Positions 8,926-18,368 are shown, numbered from the stretch's first letter. The stretch: 64,000 nt of DNA from Kineosporia corallincola (GCF_018499875.1 NZ_JAHBAY010000003.1:310001-374000); one strand, 5' to 3'. Made by a program: numbers and translations. The notes: a model not told the origin generated them from the sequence alone.

Positions 8926-10248
8926 GTGTCGGCCTGGTCGGATCACGTCATCTGGTGGCAGCTCCACCCGCTCAGCTTCACCGGCGCACCGGGGCAGTTG
9001 CCCGCTCCGCCCGGCCCGCCCGCGCACCGGCTGCCGAAACTGCGCGACTGGCTGGGATACCTGATCGAGCTGGGTGCGAACGGCCTGCTGCTGGGCCCGG
9101 TGTTCGAGAGCGGGACGCACGGCTACGACACGATCGACCACCTCCGCATCGACCCGAGGCTGGGCGACGAGGCGGACTGGGACGACCTGGTCGCGGCCTG
9201 CCGCGAGCGCGGCGTGAAGATCTTGCTGGACGGCGTGTTCAATCACGTGGGCCGCGACTTCCCGCAGTTCCGCGACGTTCTCGAGCACCGCGGCGCCTCG
9301 GAGTACGCGGACTGGTTCCACCTGGACCTGACCGCGACCGACGCCCCGGACGGGTTCGGTTACCGCGACTTCGAGGGGCACGGCGGGCTGGTCGCGCTGA
9401 ACCACGACAACCCGGCGGTGCGCCGCTACACGGCCGGTGTGATGCGGCACTGGCTGGACCGGGGCGCGGACGGCTGGCGCCTCGACGCCGCCTACCAGGT
9501 GCCGCCGGCGTTCTGGGCCGAGGTCGTCGGCGAGGTGCGGGCCACGCACCCGGACGCCTGGTTCCTGGGTGAGGTGATCCACGGCGACTACCGGGAGGTG
9601 GTGCGGGAGGCCGGGCTGGACTCGGTGACCCAGTACGAGCTGTGGAAGTCGGTGTGGAGCAGCCTGAACGACGCCAACTTCTGGGAGCTGGACTGGACGC
9701 TGACCCGGCACAACGAGCTCACCTCCGGTTTCGTGCCGCAGACCTTCGTGGGCAATCACGACGTGACCCGGATCGCCAGCCGTCTCGACGACCCGCGTCA
9801 CCTGGGTCACGCACTGGCCGTGCTGTTCACCGTCGCCGGTGTGCCGAGCGTGTACGCCGGTGACGAGCAGGCCTTCCGGGGCGTCAAGTACGAGCGGGTG
9901 GACGGCGACGCGGAGATCCGCCCGGCCTTTCCCGAGTCCCCTCACCAGCTGGCCGATTTCGGCCTGCCGGTGTACCGCCTGCACCAGGACCTGATCGGCC
10001 TGCGCCGGCGGCATCCCTGGCTGACCCGCTGCGTCACCCGCAAGGTCGAGCTGACCAACGAGACGTTCGCCTACGAGGCCGTGCCCCCGGAGGGTGAGCC
10101 CGGCCTGGCGGTGCTGCTCAACGTGTCGGACGAGCCGTGCGGGTTCGGCCTGGACCGGCCCGTCAAGTGGCTGCTGGGCAGTGCGCCGGACGGGTCGGGC
10201 ACCGAGGTCGAGGGGCACGGCTGGGCGATCGTGGAGTTCCAGGCGTAG
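8926..10248 (+). CDS. GH13 family alpha-amylase/glycosidase
   Basis: A 440-residue glycoside hydrolase of family 13 with a complete (beta/alpha)8 barrel. Conserved regions can be read in order: GVFNHVG (region I), DGWRLDA with the catalytic Asp (region II, near residue 190), FLGEVIHG with the acid/base Glu (region III) and FVGNHDVTR with the third acidic residue (region IV). No signal peptide is seen, so it acts in the cytoplasm, probably on short malto-oligosaccharides. GTG at 8926 is chosen for AAGGAG spacing; TTG at 8923 is possible. Control by the divergent TetR is likely. Confidence 0.92.
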   Translation: MSAWSDHVIWWQLHPLSFTGAPGQLPAPPGPPAHRLPKLRDWLGYLIELGANGLLLGPVFESGTHGYDTIDHLRIDPRLGDEADWDDLVAACRERGVKILLDGVFNHVGRDFPQFRDVLEHRGASEYADWFHLDLTATDAPDGFGYRDFEGHGGLVALNHDNPAVRRYTAGVMRHWLDRGADGWRLDAAYQVPPAFWAEVVGEVRATHPDAWFLGEVIHGDYREVVREAGLDSVTQYELWKSVWSSLNDANFWELDWTLTRHNELTSGFVPQTFVGNHDVTRIASRLDDPRHLGHALAVLFTVAGVPSVYAGDEQAFRGVKYERVDGDAEIRPAFPESPHQLADFGLPVYRLHQDLIGLRRRHPWLTRCVTRKVELTNETFAYEAVPPEGEPGLAVLLNVSDEPCGFGLDRPVKWLLGSAPDGSGTEVEGHGWAIVEFQA

Positions 10249-10272
10249 CTCTTCGCCCCCCGGTTTCTCACC

Positions 10273-11676
10273 TCAGACCACGGGCGCCCCGGCCTGAGGA
10301 CCCTGCACCTGCCAGCCCTTCGGGTGCACCCCACCCGGCACCGGGGCGGCCGGGTCGTAGGGCGTGCGGGTGAACACGAACGTGCCGATGTCGAGGGCCA
10401 CCACCCGGCCCTCGGCGTCGCGCACGGGCCGGAGCCGCTCCCCCTGGTGATAGCCCTCCAGACCGGTCCATTCGCCGTCTGCGTCGCGGCGGAACACGCC
10501 GGCCCGGGTCGCCGTGCCGGCCAGGCCGGTGGCGATCAGGTCGCCGGTGCCGGTCAGCCGCAGCCCGAGCCCGTTCGGGCCCCAGTACCAGGGGCCGGTC
10601 AGGGCGAGCGCCTCGTCGTCCGGCTGTTCGGCCGGGGTCCAGGTGGGGCCGAGGTACGGCTCGTGCTCCCGCATGATGTCGAGCAGGGCCATGGCCAGGC
10701 CGTTGGTCTCGCCGCCGTTGGTGGAGTTGGTCAGCACCACCGCACCGGTCTGCTGGGCCGGGTCGACGAACAGCCCCGAGACGAAGCCCGGCATCGACCC
10801 GCCGTGACCGAGCACCACCCCGCCCCCGCGCTCGTAGGTGAAGATGCCGAGCCCGTAACCGCGACGGCCCGCCGCCGCGTCGACGCCCGTCGCCTGCCCC
10901 ATCTCCGACAGCGACGACGCCGAGAGCACCCCGCCGTCAACGCTGTTCAGCAGCAGGCCGGCGAACCGCCCGAGGTCGGCGACCGTGGACCAGAGCTGCC
11001 CGGCGGGCGCCATCGCACCGGCGTCTTCGGCGGGCTCGGGCAGCACCAGGTCGGCCCAGGGATGAACGGCCCAGCCGTCGGCCGCGTGCGGCCCGGCGAG
11101 GTACGAGGTGTGCCGCATCCCGAGCGGTTCCAGCAGTTCGCGGTGCAGCGCGTGAAACCAGGACCGGCCGCGCGTGCGGGCCACCAGCTCGCCCAGCACC
11201 GCGTAACCCAGGTTGGAGTAATGGAACCGGCGCCCGGCGGGGAACAGCACGTCGTCGGCCCGCAACCGGGCGGCGAGCTCGTCCCACCCGAGGCCGGCGA
11301 CGCGCTCCCACCAGTCCGTGGGCGCCTCGGCCCGCAGCCCGGACTCGTGTGCCAGCAGCTGCCCGACGGTGCGGTCGCCGAACGGGAGGCCGGGCACGTG
11401 CTTCTCGATCGGGTCGTCGAGCGCGACCAGTCCCTCGTCGCGCAGCCGCAGCACCAGCACCGCGGTCATGGTCTTGGTGATCGAGCCGATCCGGTAGGGC
11501 GTGTGGACGCCCGGCTCGGCACCGCGCACCGTGCCTCGCGTGCCGCTCCAGACCAGCCGGCCGCCCCGGGTCACCCCGGCGACCAGACTCGGCAGACGGC
11601 TCTCGCGCTGCACCCGGGCCGTGGCGGCGAGCAGGTGGCGGGCGGTGCTGGGGGCGATTGACTCATCTGCGGGCAT
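10273..11676 (-). CDS. Serine hydrolase of the beta-lactamase/class C fold
   Basis: A 467-residue protein of the penicillin-binding/beta-lactamase family (DD-peptidase or esterase). The nucleophile motif SITK lies near residue 65, the second motif YSN in FHYSNLGYAVLGEL near 152, and the third-motif equivalent GHGGSMPG near 290. A C-terminal beta-rich extension (about 360-467) resembles the lipocalin-like tails common in this family. No signal peptide is evident, so an intracellular esterase or peptidase is more likely than antibiotic resistance. It is divergent from lctP. Confidence 0.88.
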   Translation of the reverse strand: MPADESIAPSTARHLLAATARVQRESRLPSLVAGVTRGGRLVWSGTRGTVRGAEPGVHTPYRIGSITKTMTAVLVLRLRDEGLVALDDPIEKHVPGLPFGDRTVGQLLAHESGLRAEAPTDWWERVAGLGWDELAARLRADDVLFPAGRRFHYSNLGYAVLGELVARTRGRSWFHALHRELLEPLGMRHTSYLAGPHAADGWAVHPWADLVLPEPAEDAGAMAPAGQLWSTVADLGRFAGLLLNSVDGGVLSASSLSEMGQATGVDAAAGRRGYGLGIFTYERGGGVVLGHGGSMPGFVSGLFVDPAQQTGAVVLTNSTNGGETNGLAMALLDIMREHEPYLGPTWTPAEQPDDEALALTGPWYWGPNGLGLRLTGTGDLIATGLAGTATRAGVFRRDADGEWTGLEGYHQGERLRPVRDAEGRVVALDIGTFVFTRTPYDPAAPVPGGVHPKGWQVQGPQAGAPVV

Positions 11677-11853
11677 GGCCGCACTGTAGGCCGGGCCCAC
11701 GCGCAGCCGCGAGGGCGCGGGCCACGCGCTTTCGTGCTCACTCCAGCGCCTACTCCAGCACCTAGAGGTGTCATCGGGGCAGGGCCGGGCGCACCATGAA
11801 CGGAACGCAACCTCCAGACCGTCACACCGTCGTGCGTCTTCCGGAGGCAGTTG

Positions 11854-13581
11854 ATGCATCAGCAGGATCTGGACCCGCTGGCCGGAAGTCTCGCCTGGTC
11901 GGCCTTGTTCGCGGCGCTGCCCCTGGTGGTGCTGTTCGTGTTGCTCGGGGTGTTCCGGGTGCGGGCCTGGCTGGCCGCCGTGACCGGGCTGGCGCTGGCG
12001 CTGCTGGTCGCCCTGCTGGTGTGGACGATGCCTGTGGACCAGGCCCTGCTGGCGGCCACGGAAGGGGCGGCGTTCGGCCTGTTCCCGGTGATGTGGATCG
12101 TGGTGAACGCGATCTGGGTGTATCAATTGACCCGCCGCTCGGGGCATTTCGACGTGCTCCAGCGCACCTTCTCGAACGTCAGCCCGGACCGCCGGGTGCA
12201 GGGTGTGATCATCGCGTTCTGCTTCGGCGCGCTGCTGGAGGCCCTGGCCGGGTTCGGCGCGCCGGTGGCGATCTGCTCGGTGATGCTGGTGGCGATCGGC
12301 CTGAGCCCGATCAAGGCCGCCACCACGGCGCTGGTGGCCAACACCGCGCCGGTGGCCTACGGCGCGGTGGCGACCCCGGTGATCACCCTGGCCCAGGTGT
12401 CGGGCCTGCCCCTGCGCGACGTCAGCGCGATGACCGGCCGGCAGGTGCCGTTCCTGGCGCTGATCGTGCCTTTTCTGCTGCTCTATCTGCTCGACGGGTG
12501 GCGGGGACTGCGGCAGGTGTGGCCGCTGGCCGCGGTGGTGGGCGCGAGCTTCGCCCTGGCCCAGTTCGCGGTGTCGAACTACGGGCCGGTCGAGCTCAGC
12601 GACATCGCGGCCGCACTGCTCGCGGCCGGGGCGGCGCTGCTGCTTCTGCGTGCCTGGCATCCGGACACCTCCGAGGACCCACGGGCGGGCGACGAAACCC
12701 CCACGGCCCGGCACGACGCCGAGAAGGCGATGGCCGGGCCGGCACCCACGGAGAACTCCGGGAGCGCCGGGGAGCCGGGAACGACGCCCTCGTCGTCCCA
12801 CATTGAAGAAACACGCCCCGACCACCCCCAGGTTGTGGACGACCGCCGGGAAATTCTGCGCGCCTTCGCGCCCTACCTGATCGTGATCGCGTTGTTCAGC
12901 GTTGTCGCGGTCCCCGCCGTGAAGGAACGACTGTCCGGCACCACGACCACATTCGGCTGGCCGGGGCTGGACGTCGTGAAGGCCGACGGCAGCGAACTGG
13001 CGCTCACCACCTTCAAGTTCGACTGGCTGGCCACCGGCGGTACCGTGCTGCTGCTGACCGGCGTGCTGACCGGGCTGGTGCTGCGGCTGGGGGTGCGGGA
13101 CTGGCTGGGCTGCTACGGCGAGGTGCTGGTGCAACTGCGCACGGCCGTCCTGACCGTGGTGGCGGTGCTCGGCATCGCCTACGTGATGAACACCTCCGGG
13201 ATGACCTCCACGCTCGCCGCCTGGCTGGCCGGGGCGGGCAGCCTGTTCGCGCTGCTGTCACCGCTGCTGGGCTGGTTCGGCACCGCGGTGACCGGGTCGG
13301 ACACCTCGTCGAACTCGCTGTTCGGGGCGCTCCAGGTCAGCGCCGCGGCCGAAACCGGGCTGGATCCGCTGCTTCTGGCCGCCTCGAACGGTTCAGGCGG
13401 GGTGCTGGGGAAGATGGTCAGCCCGCAGAACCTGGCGATCGGCGCCGCGGCTGTGGGCCTGGCCGGGCGGGAGGGCGAACTGTTCCGGGCGGTGCTGAGG
13501 GCCACCGTGATCCTCCTGCCGGTGATGTGCCTGCTGGTGGTGTTGCAGGCCTCACCGGTGCTGTCGTGGATGGTGCCGTGA
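11854..13581 (+). CDS. lctP: L-lactate permease
   Basis: A 575-residue LctP-family symporter with about 12-13 membrane helices. It carries family stretches such as FGALLEALAGFGAPVAI, ANTAPVAYGAVATP, TGSDTSSNSLFG and NGSGGVLGKMVSPQNLAI. It imports lactate and possibly glycolate with protons. GGAGG at 11843-11847 is well placed for ATG 11854. A hydrophilic loop of about 65 residues (roughly 270-335), rich in Pro, Glu and Thr, interrupts the helices and is longer than usual. The downstream FAH/SDR pair could generate lactate, which may explain the neighbourhood. Confidence 0.93.
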   Translation: MHQQDLDPLAGSLAWSALFAALPLVVLFVLLGVFRVRAWLAAVTGLALALLVALLVWTMPVDQALLAATEGAAFGLFPVMWIVVNAIWVYQLTRRSGHFDVLQRTFSNVSPDRRVQGVIIAFCFGALLEALAGFGAPVAICSVMLVAIGLSPIKAATTALVANTAPVAYGAVATPVITLAQVSGLPLRDVSAMTGRQVPFLALIVPFLLLYLLDGWRGLRQVWPLAAVVGASFALAQFAVSNYGPVELSDIAAALLAAGAALLLLRAWHPDTSEDPRAGDETPTARHDAEKAMAGPAPTENSGSAGEPGTTPSSSHIEETRPDHPQVVDDRREILRAFAPYLIVIALFSVVAVPAVKERLSGTTTTFGWPGLDVVKADGSELALTTFKFDWLATGGTVLLLTGVLTGLVLRLGVRDWLGCYGEVLVQLRTAVLTVVAVLGIAYVMNTSGMTSTLAAWLAGAGSLFALLSPLLGWFGTAVTGSDTSSNSLFGALQVSAAAETGLDPLLLAASNGSGGVLGKMVSPQNLAIGAAAVGLAGREGELFRAVLRATVILLPVMCLLVVLQASPVLSWMVP

Positions 13582-13643
13582 GCGAAGCGGTCCGGGTGGA
13601 AAGGCATCCGCCGGGCAGCGCCCTGGCCGGATACTCTGGCCTC

Positions 13644-14150
13644 ATGGGAAATTCGCTGACGGTCAGGCAGTTACGGCCAGACGACTGGCAGCTCTTCGCC
13701 CGGCTCCGCCTGGAGTGCCTTGGCACCGCACCCGAGGCCTTCGCGAGTCGCTACGAAACCTGGCAGCACGCAACGCCGGAGCAGTGGCGCAGCCGTCTGC
13801 TCGACGTGCCCGCCAACTGGGCGGCGATGGCCGGCTCGACGCCGATCGGCCTGATCAGCGGCTCCCTCGACGGCGACGGCTCGGCCGAGCTGATGTCGAT
13901 GTACGTCTCCCCCACCGGGCGTGGGCGGGGCACCGGTGACCTGCTGATCAGCACCATGGTCGGGTGGTCGGGCCGGCAGCCGGGCGTCCACCGGGTCGGG
14001 CTGGGTGTCTACGAGAACAACGACCGGGCCCAGAAGCTGTATCTTCGCAATGGTTTCAGCTTCGACGCGCCGGCCACCGGGAACCCGGCCGCCGAACGCC
14101 GGATGACGCGATGGCTCCAGTCACCTTCCGGGGCGTACGTCAACCGTTGA
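13644..14150 (+). CDS. GNAT family N-acetyltransferase
   Basis: A 168-residue acetyl-CoA-dependent acyltransferase. The acetyl-CoA pyrophosphate loop GRGRGTG lies near residue 94, preceded by the strand ELMSMYVSP. The C-terminal block YENNDRAQKLYLRNGF is the typical GNAT motif B. ATG 13644 is the first plausible start; the longer frame overlaps lctP. The substrate, whether small molecule or peptide amine, is unknown. Confidence 0.9.
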   Translation: MGNSLTVRQLRPDDWQLFARLRLECLGTAPEAFASRYETWQHATPEQWRSRLLDVPANWAAMAGSTPIGLISGSLDGDGSAELMSMYVSPTGRGRGTGDLLISTMVGWSGRQPGVHRVGLGVYENNDRAQKLYLRNGFSFDAPATGNPAAERRMTRWLQSPSGAYVNR

Positions 14151-14220
14151 CGGCCCCGGCGCACGTTCCGAGATTCTCGACTGCCGATGGTCGAGGACTG
14201 CGATCGAAGGGGATTCAAGG

Positions 14221-15063
14221 ATGCGTCTTCTGCGAGTCGGTCCCACCGGCGCCGAACGGCCTGCGGTACTGGACGACGACGAGCGGCTGCTGGACCTGTC
14301 CGGCGTCGTGGGAAATCTGGCGCCCACGCCGGAGAACCTGCGGGCCATCCGGGAGGCCGTGACCGGTGGCCGGCTGCCCCTGCTGGAATCCGGGCAGCGC
14401 GTCGGGGCCCCGCTCCCCCGCCCGGGCAAGATCGTCTGCATCGGCCTGAACTACCGCGACCACGCCGCCGAGACCGGAGCCACGATCCCGGCCGAGCCGG
14501 TCGTCTTCCTGAAGGCCCCGCACACCGTGGTCGGCCCGCACGACACCGTGCTGGTGCCGCGTGGCTCGGTGAAGACCGACTGGGAGGTCGAGCTGGCCGT
14601 CGTGATCGGCCGCACCGCACGGTATCTCGACAGCACGCAGGAGGCCCTGGCCTGCGTCGGCGGCTATGCGGTGTCGCACGACGTGTCCGAGCGGGAGTTC
14701 CAGCTGGAGCGGGGCGGCACCTGGGACAAGGGCAAGAACTGCGAGACGTTCAACCCGTTCGGGCCGTGGATCGTGCCGGCCGATGAGGTGCCGGACCCGC
14801 AGAACCTGTCGCTGAAGCTCTGGGTCAACGGCGAGCTGCGGCAGGACGGGAAGACTTCCGACATGATCTTCGGAATCGGCGAGATCGTGCACTACCTGAG
14901 CCGTTTCATGGTGCTGGAGCCCGGTGACGTGATCAACACCGGCACCCCGGCCGGTGTCGCCCTGGGCCAGCCCGACCCGAAACCGTACCTGCGGGCGGGT
15001 GACGTGGTGGAGCTCGAGGTCGAGGGTCTCGGCCGCCAGCGCCAGGTTCTGGAGCAGGCATGA
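14221..15063 (+). CDS. Fumarylacetoacetate hydrolase family protein
   Basis: A 280-residue FAH-superfamily enzyme. Metal-binding and catalytic landmarks are visible: GLNYRDHAAE, the EVELAVVIGR block with its acidic ligands, and the closing INTGTPAGVALG. Members hydrolyse or decarboxylate beta-diketo acids. Here it overlaps a short-chain dehydrogenase by four bases (ATGA). That pairing matches the end of the non-phosphorylative L-fucose/L-rhamnose route, where 2,4-diketo-3-deoxy acids are split to pyruvate plus lactate. AAGGGG just upstream supports ATG 14221. The exact substrate is inferred from context only. Confidence 0.88.
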   Translation: MRLLRVGPTGAERPAVLDDDERLLDLSGVVGNLAPTPENLRAIREAVTGGRLPLLESGQRVGAPLPRPGKIVCIGLNYRDHAAETGATIPAEPVVFLKAPHTVVGPHDTVLVPRGSVKTDWEVELAVVIGRTARYLDSTQEALACVGGYAVSHDVSEREFQLERGGTWDKGKNCETFNPFGPWIVPADEVPDPQNLSLKLWVNGELRQDGKTSDMIFGIGEIVHYLSRFMVLEPGDVINTGTPAGVALGQPDPKPYLRAGDVVELEVEGLGRQRQVLEQA

Positions 15064-15797
15064 GCGAGTACGAGGGGATCCGGGCGATCGTCACCGGCGG
15101 CGCCTCCGGCATCGGCCTGGCCACCGTGCTCGACCTGCGCTCGCGCGGCGCCCGGGTGGCCGCGCTCGACCTGAAACCGGCCGACCCGCAAGACATCTCC
15201 TGCGACGTGTCGGACCAGGCCTCGGTGGAGGACGCCGTGACCCGGGCCGCCGGGGAGCTGGGCGGCATCGACGTGGTGATCAACAATGCCGGCATCGGGG
15301 CCCGGGGCACGATCGAGGACTCCCCCGACGCCGACTTCCGCGCGCTGTTCGAGGTCAACGTGCTGGGCACGGTCCGGGTCACCCGGGCCACCCTGCCCTG
15401 GCTGCGGCGCTCGGCCTCGCCGGTGGTGGTGAATACCTGCTCGATCGCCGCCTGGACCGGGCTGGAACAGCGGGCGGCCTACAGCACGTCGAAGGGCGCC
15501 GTGCAGGCCCTGACCCTGGCGATGGCCACCGACCACGTGAAGGAGGGCATCCGGGTGAACTGCGTGATGCCGGGAACCGCCGACACCCCCTGGGTGCAGC
15601 GGCTTCTCGCCTCCGCGACCGACCCGGCGGCGGAGCGGGCGGCCCTCGACGCGCGTCAGCCGCTGGGCCGCCTGGTCTCCGCCGACGAGGTGGCCCACGC
15701 CATCTGCTACCTGGCCAGCCCGAGAGCCGGATCGACCACCGGGGCGGTCCTGGCGGTGGACGGCGGCTCGCACACGCTGCGGCCCATCCCCAGGTGA
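15060..15797 (+). CDS. SDR family oxidoreductase
   Basis: A 245-residue classical short-chain dehydrogenase. The cofactor loop TGGASGIG lies near residue 12, NNAG near 80, a catalytic Ser in the NTCSIAAW block and YSTSK near 141. An acidic residue after the second strand (ALDLKP) favours NAD. It is translationally coupled to the FAH gene. In known pathways such an SDR oxidises 2-keto-3-deoxy-L-fuconate or -rhamnonate to the diketo acid cleaved by the FAH enzyme; that role is inferred. Confidence 0.9.
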   Translation: MSEYEGIRAIVTGGASGIGLATVLDLRSRGARVAALDLKPADPQDISCDVSDQASVEDAVTRAAGELGGIDVVINNAGIGARGTIEDSPDADFRALFEVNVLGTVRVTRATLPWLRRSASPVVVNTCSIAAWTGLEQRAAYSTSKGAVQALTLAMATDHVKEGIRVNCVMPGTADTPWVQRLLASATDPAAERAALDARQPLGRLVSADEVAHAICYLASPRAGSTTGAVLAVDGGSHTLRPIPR

Positions 15798-15858
15798 GAG
15801 GCCACCATGAGCATGAACTCCGGATGCGGCCGCACCGGCCGTCACCGAAGCTGGGGCG

Positions 15859-16371
15859 GTGACCCTTCGCAGCACCCTGACCTCGTCGCTCAAGCCCGTC
15901 GCCCTCACCGCGGGGCTGATGCTCGCCGGCACCGCGGCGGGGCGTCCCGACGATCCGGCCTACTACCGGTCGCTGCGCCAGGCGCCGTTCGCCCCGCCGC
16001 CGGCGGCGTTCGGCCCGGCCTGGGCGATCGCGAAGCTGGGCTGGTCGGTGGCCACCGTGCGGGCCTCGCGCACCGTGCAGGGCCCCGACCGCAAGCGTCT
16101 GCTCGCCCTCGCCGCGGTGGACGCCGCAGTCTATGTCAGCTTCTCCTACGCCTACTTCCGCCGCCGCAGCCCGGTGCTCGCCGCCGCCTGGACCGCGACC
16201 GACGCCGCGGTCACCGCCGTCTCACTGCCCCTGCTGGCCCGGCACGACCGGGCAGCCGCCGCGGCCCTGCTCCCGCAGGCCGCCTGGCTGGGGCTGGCCA
16301 CCCCGGTCGCCGTCTACCAGGCCCAGGCCAACCCGGACCCGATCTTCGGCGACCGCCTGGTCAGCCGCTGA
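15859..16371 (+). CDS. TspO/MBR-like tryptophan-rich sensory protein
   Basis: A 170-residue integral membrane protein with five predicted hydrophobic helices. The segment LRQAPFAPPPAAFGPAWAI is the TspO/MBR signature between helices 1 and 2. Bacterial TspO binds or degrades porphyrins and responds to oxidative stress. The GTG start at 15859 is accepted for lack of a better one. Its TGA abuts the stop of the convergent GNAT gene with no spacer. Trp content is lower than in canonical TspO, so the assignment is to the family rather than to a function. Confidence 0.78.
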   Translation: MTLRSTLTSSLKPVALTAGLMLAGTAAGRPDDPAYYRSLRQAPFAPPPAAFGPAWAIAKLGWSVATVRASRTVQGPDRKRLLALAAVDAAVYVSFSYAYFRRRSPVLAAAWTATDAAVTAVSLPLLARHDRAAAAALLPQAAWLGLATPVAVYQAQANPDPIFGDRLVSR

Positions 16372-16866
16372 TCACCCGCACTCCAGTTCCATCAGCGTGT
16401 CGGCCCGGGCGTAGTAGTCGGCCACGGGCAGCCGGTCGCGGGGGATCCGGACGAAACCCGCCGCCTCGTACAGGTGGATGGCGGGCGTCAGCTTGCTGTT
16501 CGTGCCCAGGAACAGCCGGGCCGCACCGAGTTCCCGGGCCCGCCCGACCGCCGCCGCCACGAGCCGGCGGCCCAGGCCACGGCCCTGCGCCGCGGGTGCC
16601 ACCGCCATCTTGGCCAGCTCGAACACCGTGTCCGGATGGGCCAGCAACGCGACGCACCCGATCACCGCGCCGTGCGGGTCCCGGGCCACGAGCACGTCGC
16701 CACCCGGTTCCACGATGCGCCCGAACGGGTCACCGAGCACCAGCCGGTCCGCGTCCTGCACGGTGAACAGCCGGGAGATCCACTCCTCGTTCAGCGTGCG
16801 GAAGGCGTCGGCGTCGGCCGGGGTGGTGATCGACGAGATCACGGCCGGAGCTGGAACGTGCGGCAT
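16372..16866 (-). CDS. GNAT family N-acetyltransferase
   Basis: A 164-residue acetyltransferase with the acetyl-CoA loop AQGRGLGRRL after the strand FELAKMAVAP, and a C-terminal YEAAGFVRIPRD block. ATG 16866 is preferred over the longer frame from 16932 because AAGGA lies upstream at suitable spacing and the fold starts soon after. It diverges from the LysR gene at 16967 and converges exactly on TspO. LysR may control it, as is common for divergent LysR pairs, but no clear T-N11-A box was confirmed. Confidence 0.9.
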   Translation of the reverse strand: MPHVPAPAVISSITTPADADAFRTLNEEWISRLFTVQDADRLVLGDPFGRIVEPGGDVLVARDPHGAVIGCVALLAHPDTVFELAKMAVAPAAQGRGLGRRLVAAAVGRARELGAARLFLGTNSKLTPAIHLYEAAGFVRIPRDRLPVADYYARADTLMELECG

Positions 16867-16966
16867 GAGAAGGGTTTTCCTTTGCTGAGGTGGGCTCCCG
16901 ACAGTCTCCGGCGGCGGCACCGATACGTCCAATACCCGCCGCCGGCCCAGTCAATAAGCTGCGGCT

Positions 16967-17887
16967 ATGGATCAGCGCATCGAGTTCCGCCACCTGCGGT
17001 ACTTCCTCGCCCTGGCCGAGGAGCTCCATTTCGGCCGGGCCGCCCGGCGCCTGCACATCGCCCAGCCGGCGCTGTCCCAGCAGATCAGGCAGCTCGAGAA
17101 GATCACCGGCACCGACCTGTTCCGGCGCACCTCGCGCAGCGTGCAGCTGACCGAGGCCGGGGCGGCGTTCCGGCCCAGGGCACACGACCTGCTGCTCCGG
17201 CTGGCCGCCGACCTGGACGAGGCCGGCCGGATCGGCCGGGGTGAGTCGGGCCGGCTGGACGTCGCCTACATCACCTCCGCCACCGCCGTCGTCAGCGAGC
17301 ACCTGCGGGCGTTCTCCCGCAACCGGCCCGACGTGCAGGTGAAACTGCACGACGGTTTCACCACCGACGTCCTCACCGCTTTGGCCCGGGGCACGGCCGA
17401 CGTCGGGATCGTGCGGGACGCCGAGGAGCAGGACGACATCGCACTGTCCCCGCTGATGTCGGAACGGTTCGTCGCCGTCGTCCCCGCGGATCACCCGGCC
17501 GCGCGGGATGCTGCCCGGGACGGCGATCGGGTGCCGGCCCGGGCGCTGGCCGGCGACCCGCTGATCCTCTTCCCGAGAACGGCCGGCAGCCGGGCGTTCG
17601 AGCTGAACACCCAGCCCCTGCGGGACGCCGGTGCCGTCGTCCGCGTCGCCCAGGAGTGCTCGAGCTGGCACACGATCATCATGTTCGTCGCCGCCGGTCT
17701 CGGCGTCACGATCGCGCCCCACAGTGCCACGACGCTGCTGCCCGCGGGCGCGCGACGGCTCGAGCTGGCCGGGCCACCGGTGATCAGCCAGGTTTCCGCC
17801 GCCACCCGGCGCGGCGACGACCGGCCGCTGGTGCGTGCTTTCCTGCCGGCCGGGCAACCGAACGGGATACGGGTCAAAGTTGACTGA
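16967..17887 (+). CDS. LysR family transcriptional regulator
   Basis: A 306-residue LysR protein. The winged helix-turn-helix is at about residues 6-65, with LRYFLALAEELHFGRAARRL and QPALSQQIRQLE. The effector domain follows, with the periplasmic-binding-like ATAVVSEHLRAF and VAAGLGVTIAP segments. Effectors are unknown. The divergent GNAT gene is its nearest likely target across a 100-base spacer. Confidence 0.93.
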   Translation: MDQRIEFRHLRYFLALAEELHFGRAARRLHIAQPALSQQIRQLEKITGTDLFRRTSRSVQLTEAGAAFRPRAHDLLLRLAADLDEAGRIGRGESGRLDVAYITSATAVVSEHLRAFSRNRPDVQVKLHDGFTTDVLTALARGTADVGIVRDAEEQDDIALSPLMSERFVAVVPADHPAARDAARDGDRVPARALAGDPLILFPRTAGSRAFELNTQPLRDAGAVVRVAQECSSWHTIIMFVAAGLGVTIAPHSATTLLPAGARRLELAGPPVISQVSAATRRGDDRPLVRAFLPAGQPNGIRVKVD

Positions 17888-17950
17888 GGCCCTGGTTAAG
17901 GGGCTCAAAAGTCGCTTCGCCGGAGCTTTCGGGAGGACCATACTCGAGGT

Positions 17951-18313
17951 GTGCCCTCGCGACGTCACGTGACTCAGGTCCTCACCGCCCTCGGCCTCGG
18001 CGCAGCCGTGCTGCTGACGGCGTGCACCTCCGGCGGGTCCGGGGCCGAACCGGCGCCCACCCAGACCACTTCCGGCGCCGACACGGTCTCCGAGGCCGGC
18101 AAGGGAGCGGCCTGTGAGCAGTACCGCGACCTGTCCGAGCAGGTCGAGTCCGCGAGCGCCGAGGTGCAGGGCATCACGGTCAGCAGCGAGGAAGACGGCA
18201 AGAAGGTCACCGAGCTGATGTCCCGGGTCAGCGACCTCACCGAGAAGGCCGACGCCGCCTACGCCCTGTGCTACGCCGAGGGGGTCAGCCCGAGCGCGTC
18301 GGCCGCACCGTGA
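17951..18313 (+). CDS. Small secreted lipoprotein
   Basis: A 120-residue lipoprotein of unknown role. The signal peptide ends in the lipobox LLTAC (Cys near residue 25), followed by a Gly/Ser/Pro linker. A short helical domain contains two further Cys residues (in AACEQYRD and YALCYAEG) that could form a disulfide. GTG start. The hairpin 20 bases after the stop is its likely terminator. Confidence 0.75.
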   Translation: MPSRRHVTQVLTALGLGAAVLLTACTSGGSGAEPAPTQTTSGADTVSEAGKGAACEQYRDLSEQVESASAEVQGITVSSEEDGKKVTELMSRVSDLTEKADAAYALCYAEGVSPSASAAP

Positions 18314-18334
18314 TCCGGGTATCGGTCACGAAAA

Positions 18335-18368
18335 ATGGTGGACGACGCACGCATTCGCCGTCCACCAT
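18335..18368. terminator. Terminator hairpin with GGTGGACG core
   Basis: ATGGTGGACG (18335-18344) pairs with CGTCCACCAT (18359-18368) across a 14-base loop, 22 bases after the lipoprotein stop and preceded by an A-run. It would end transcription from the left. The stem sequence nearly matches that of the hairpin at 25323-25373. Confidence 0.7.
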
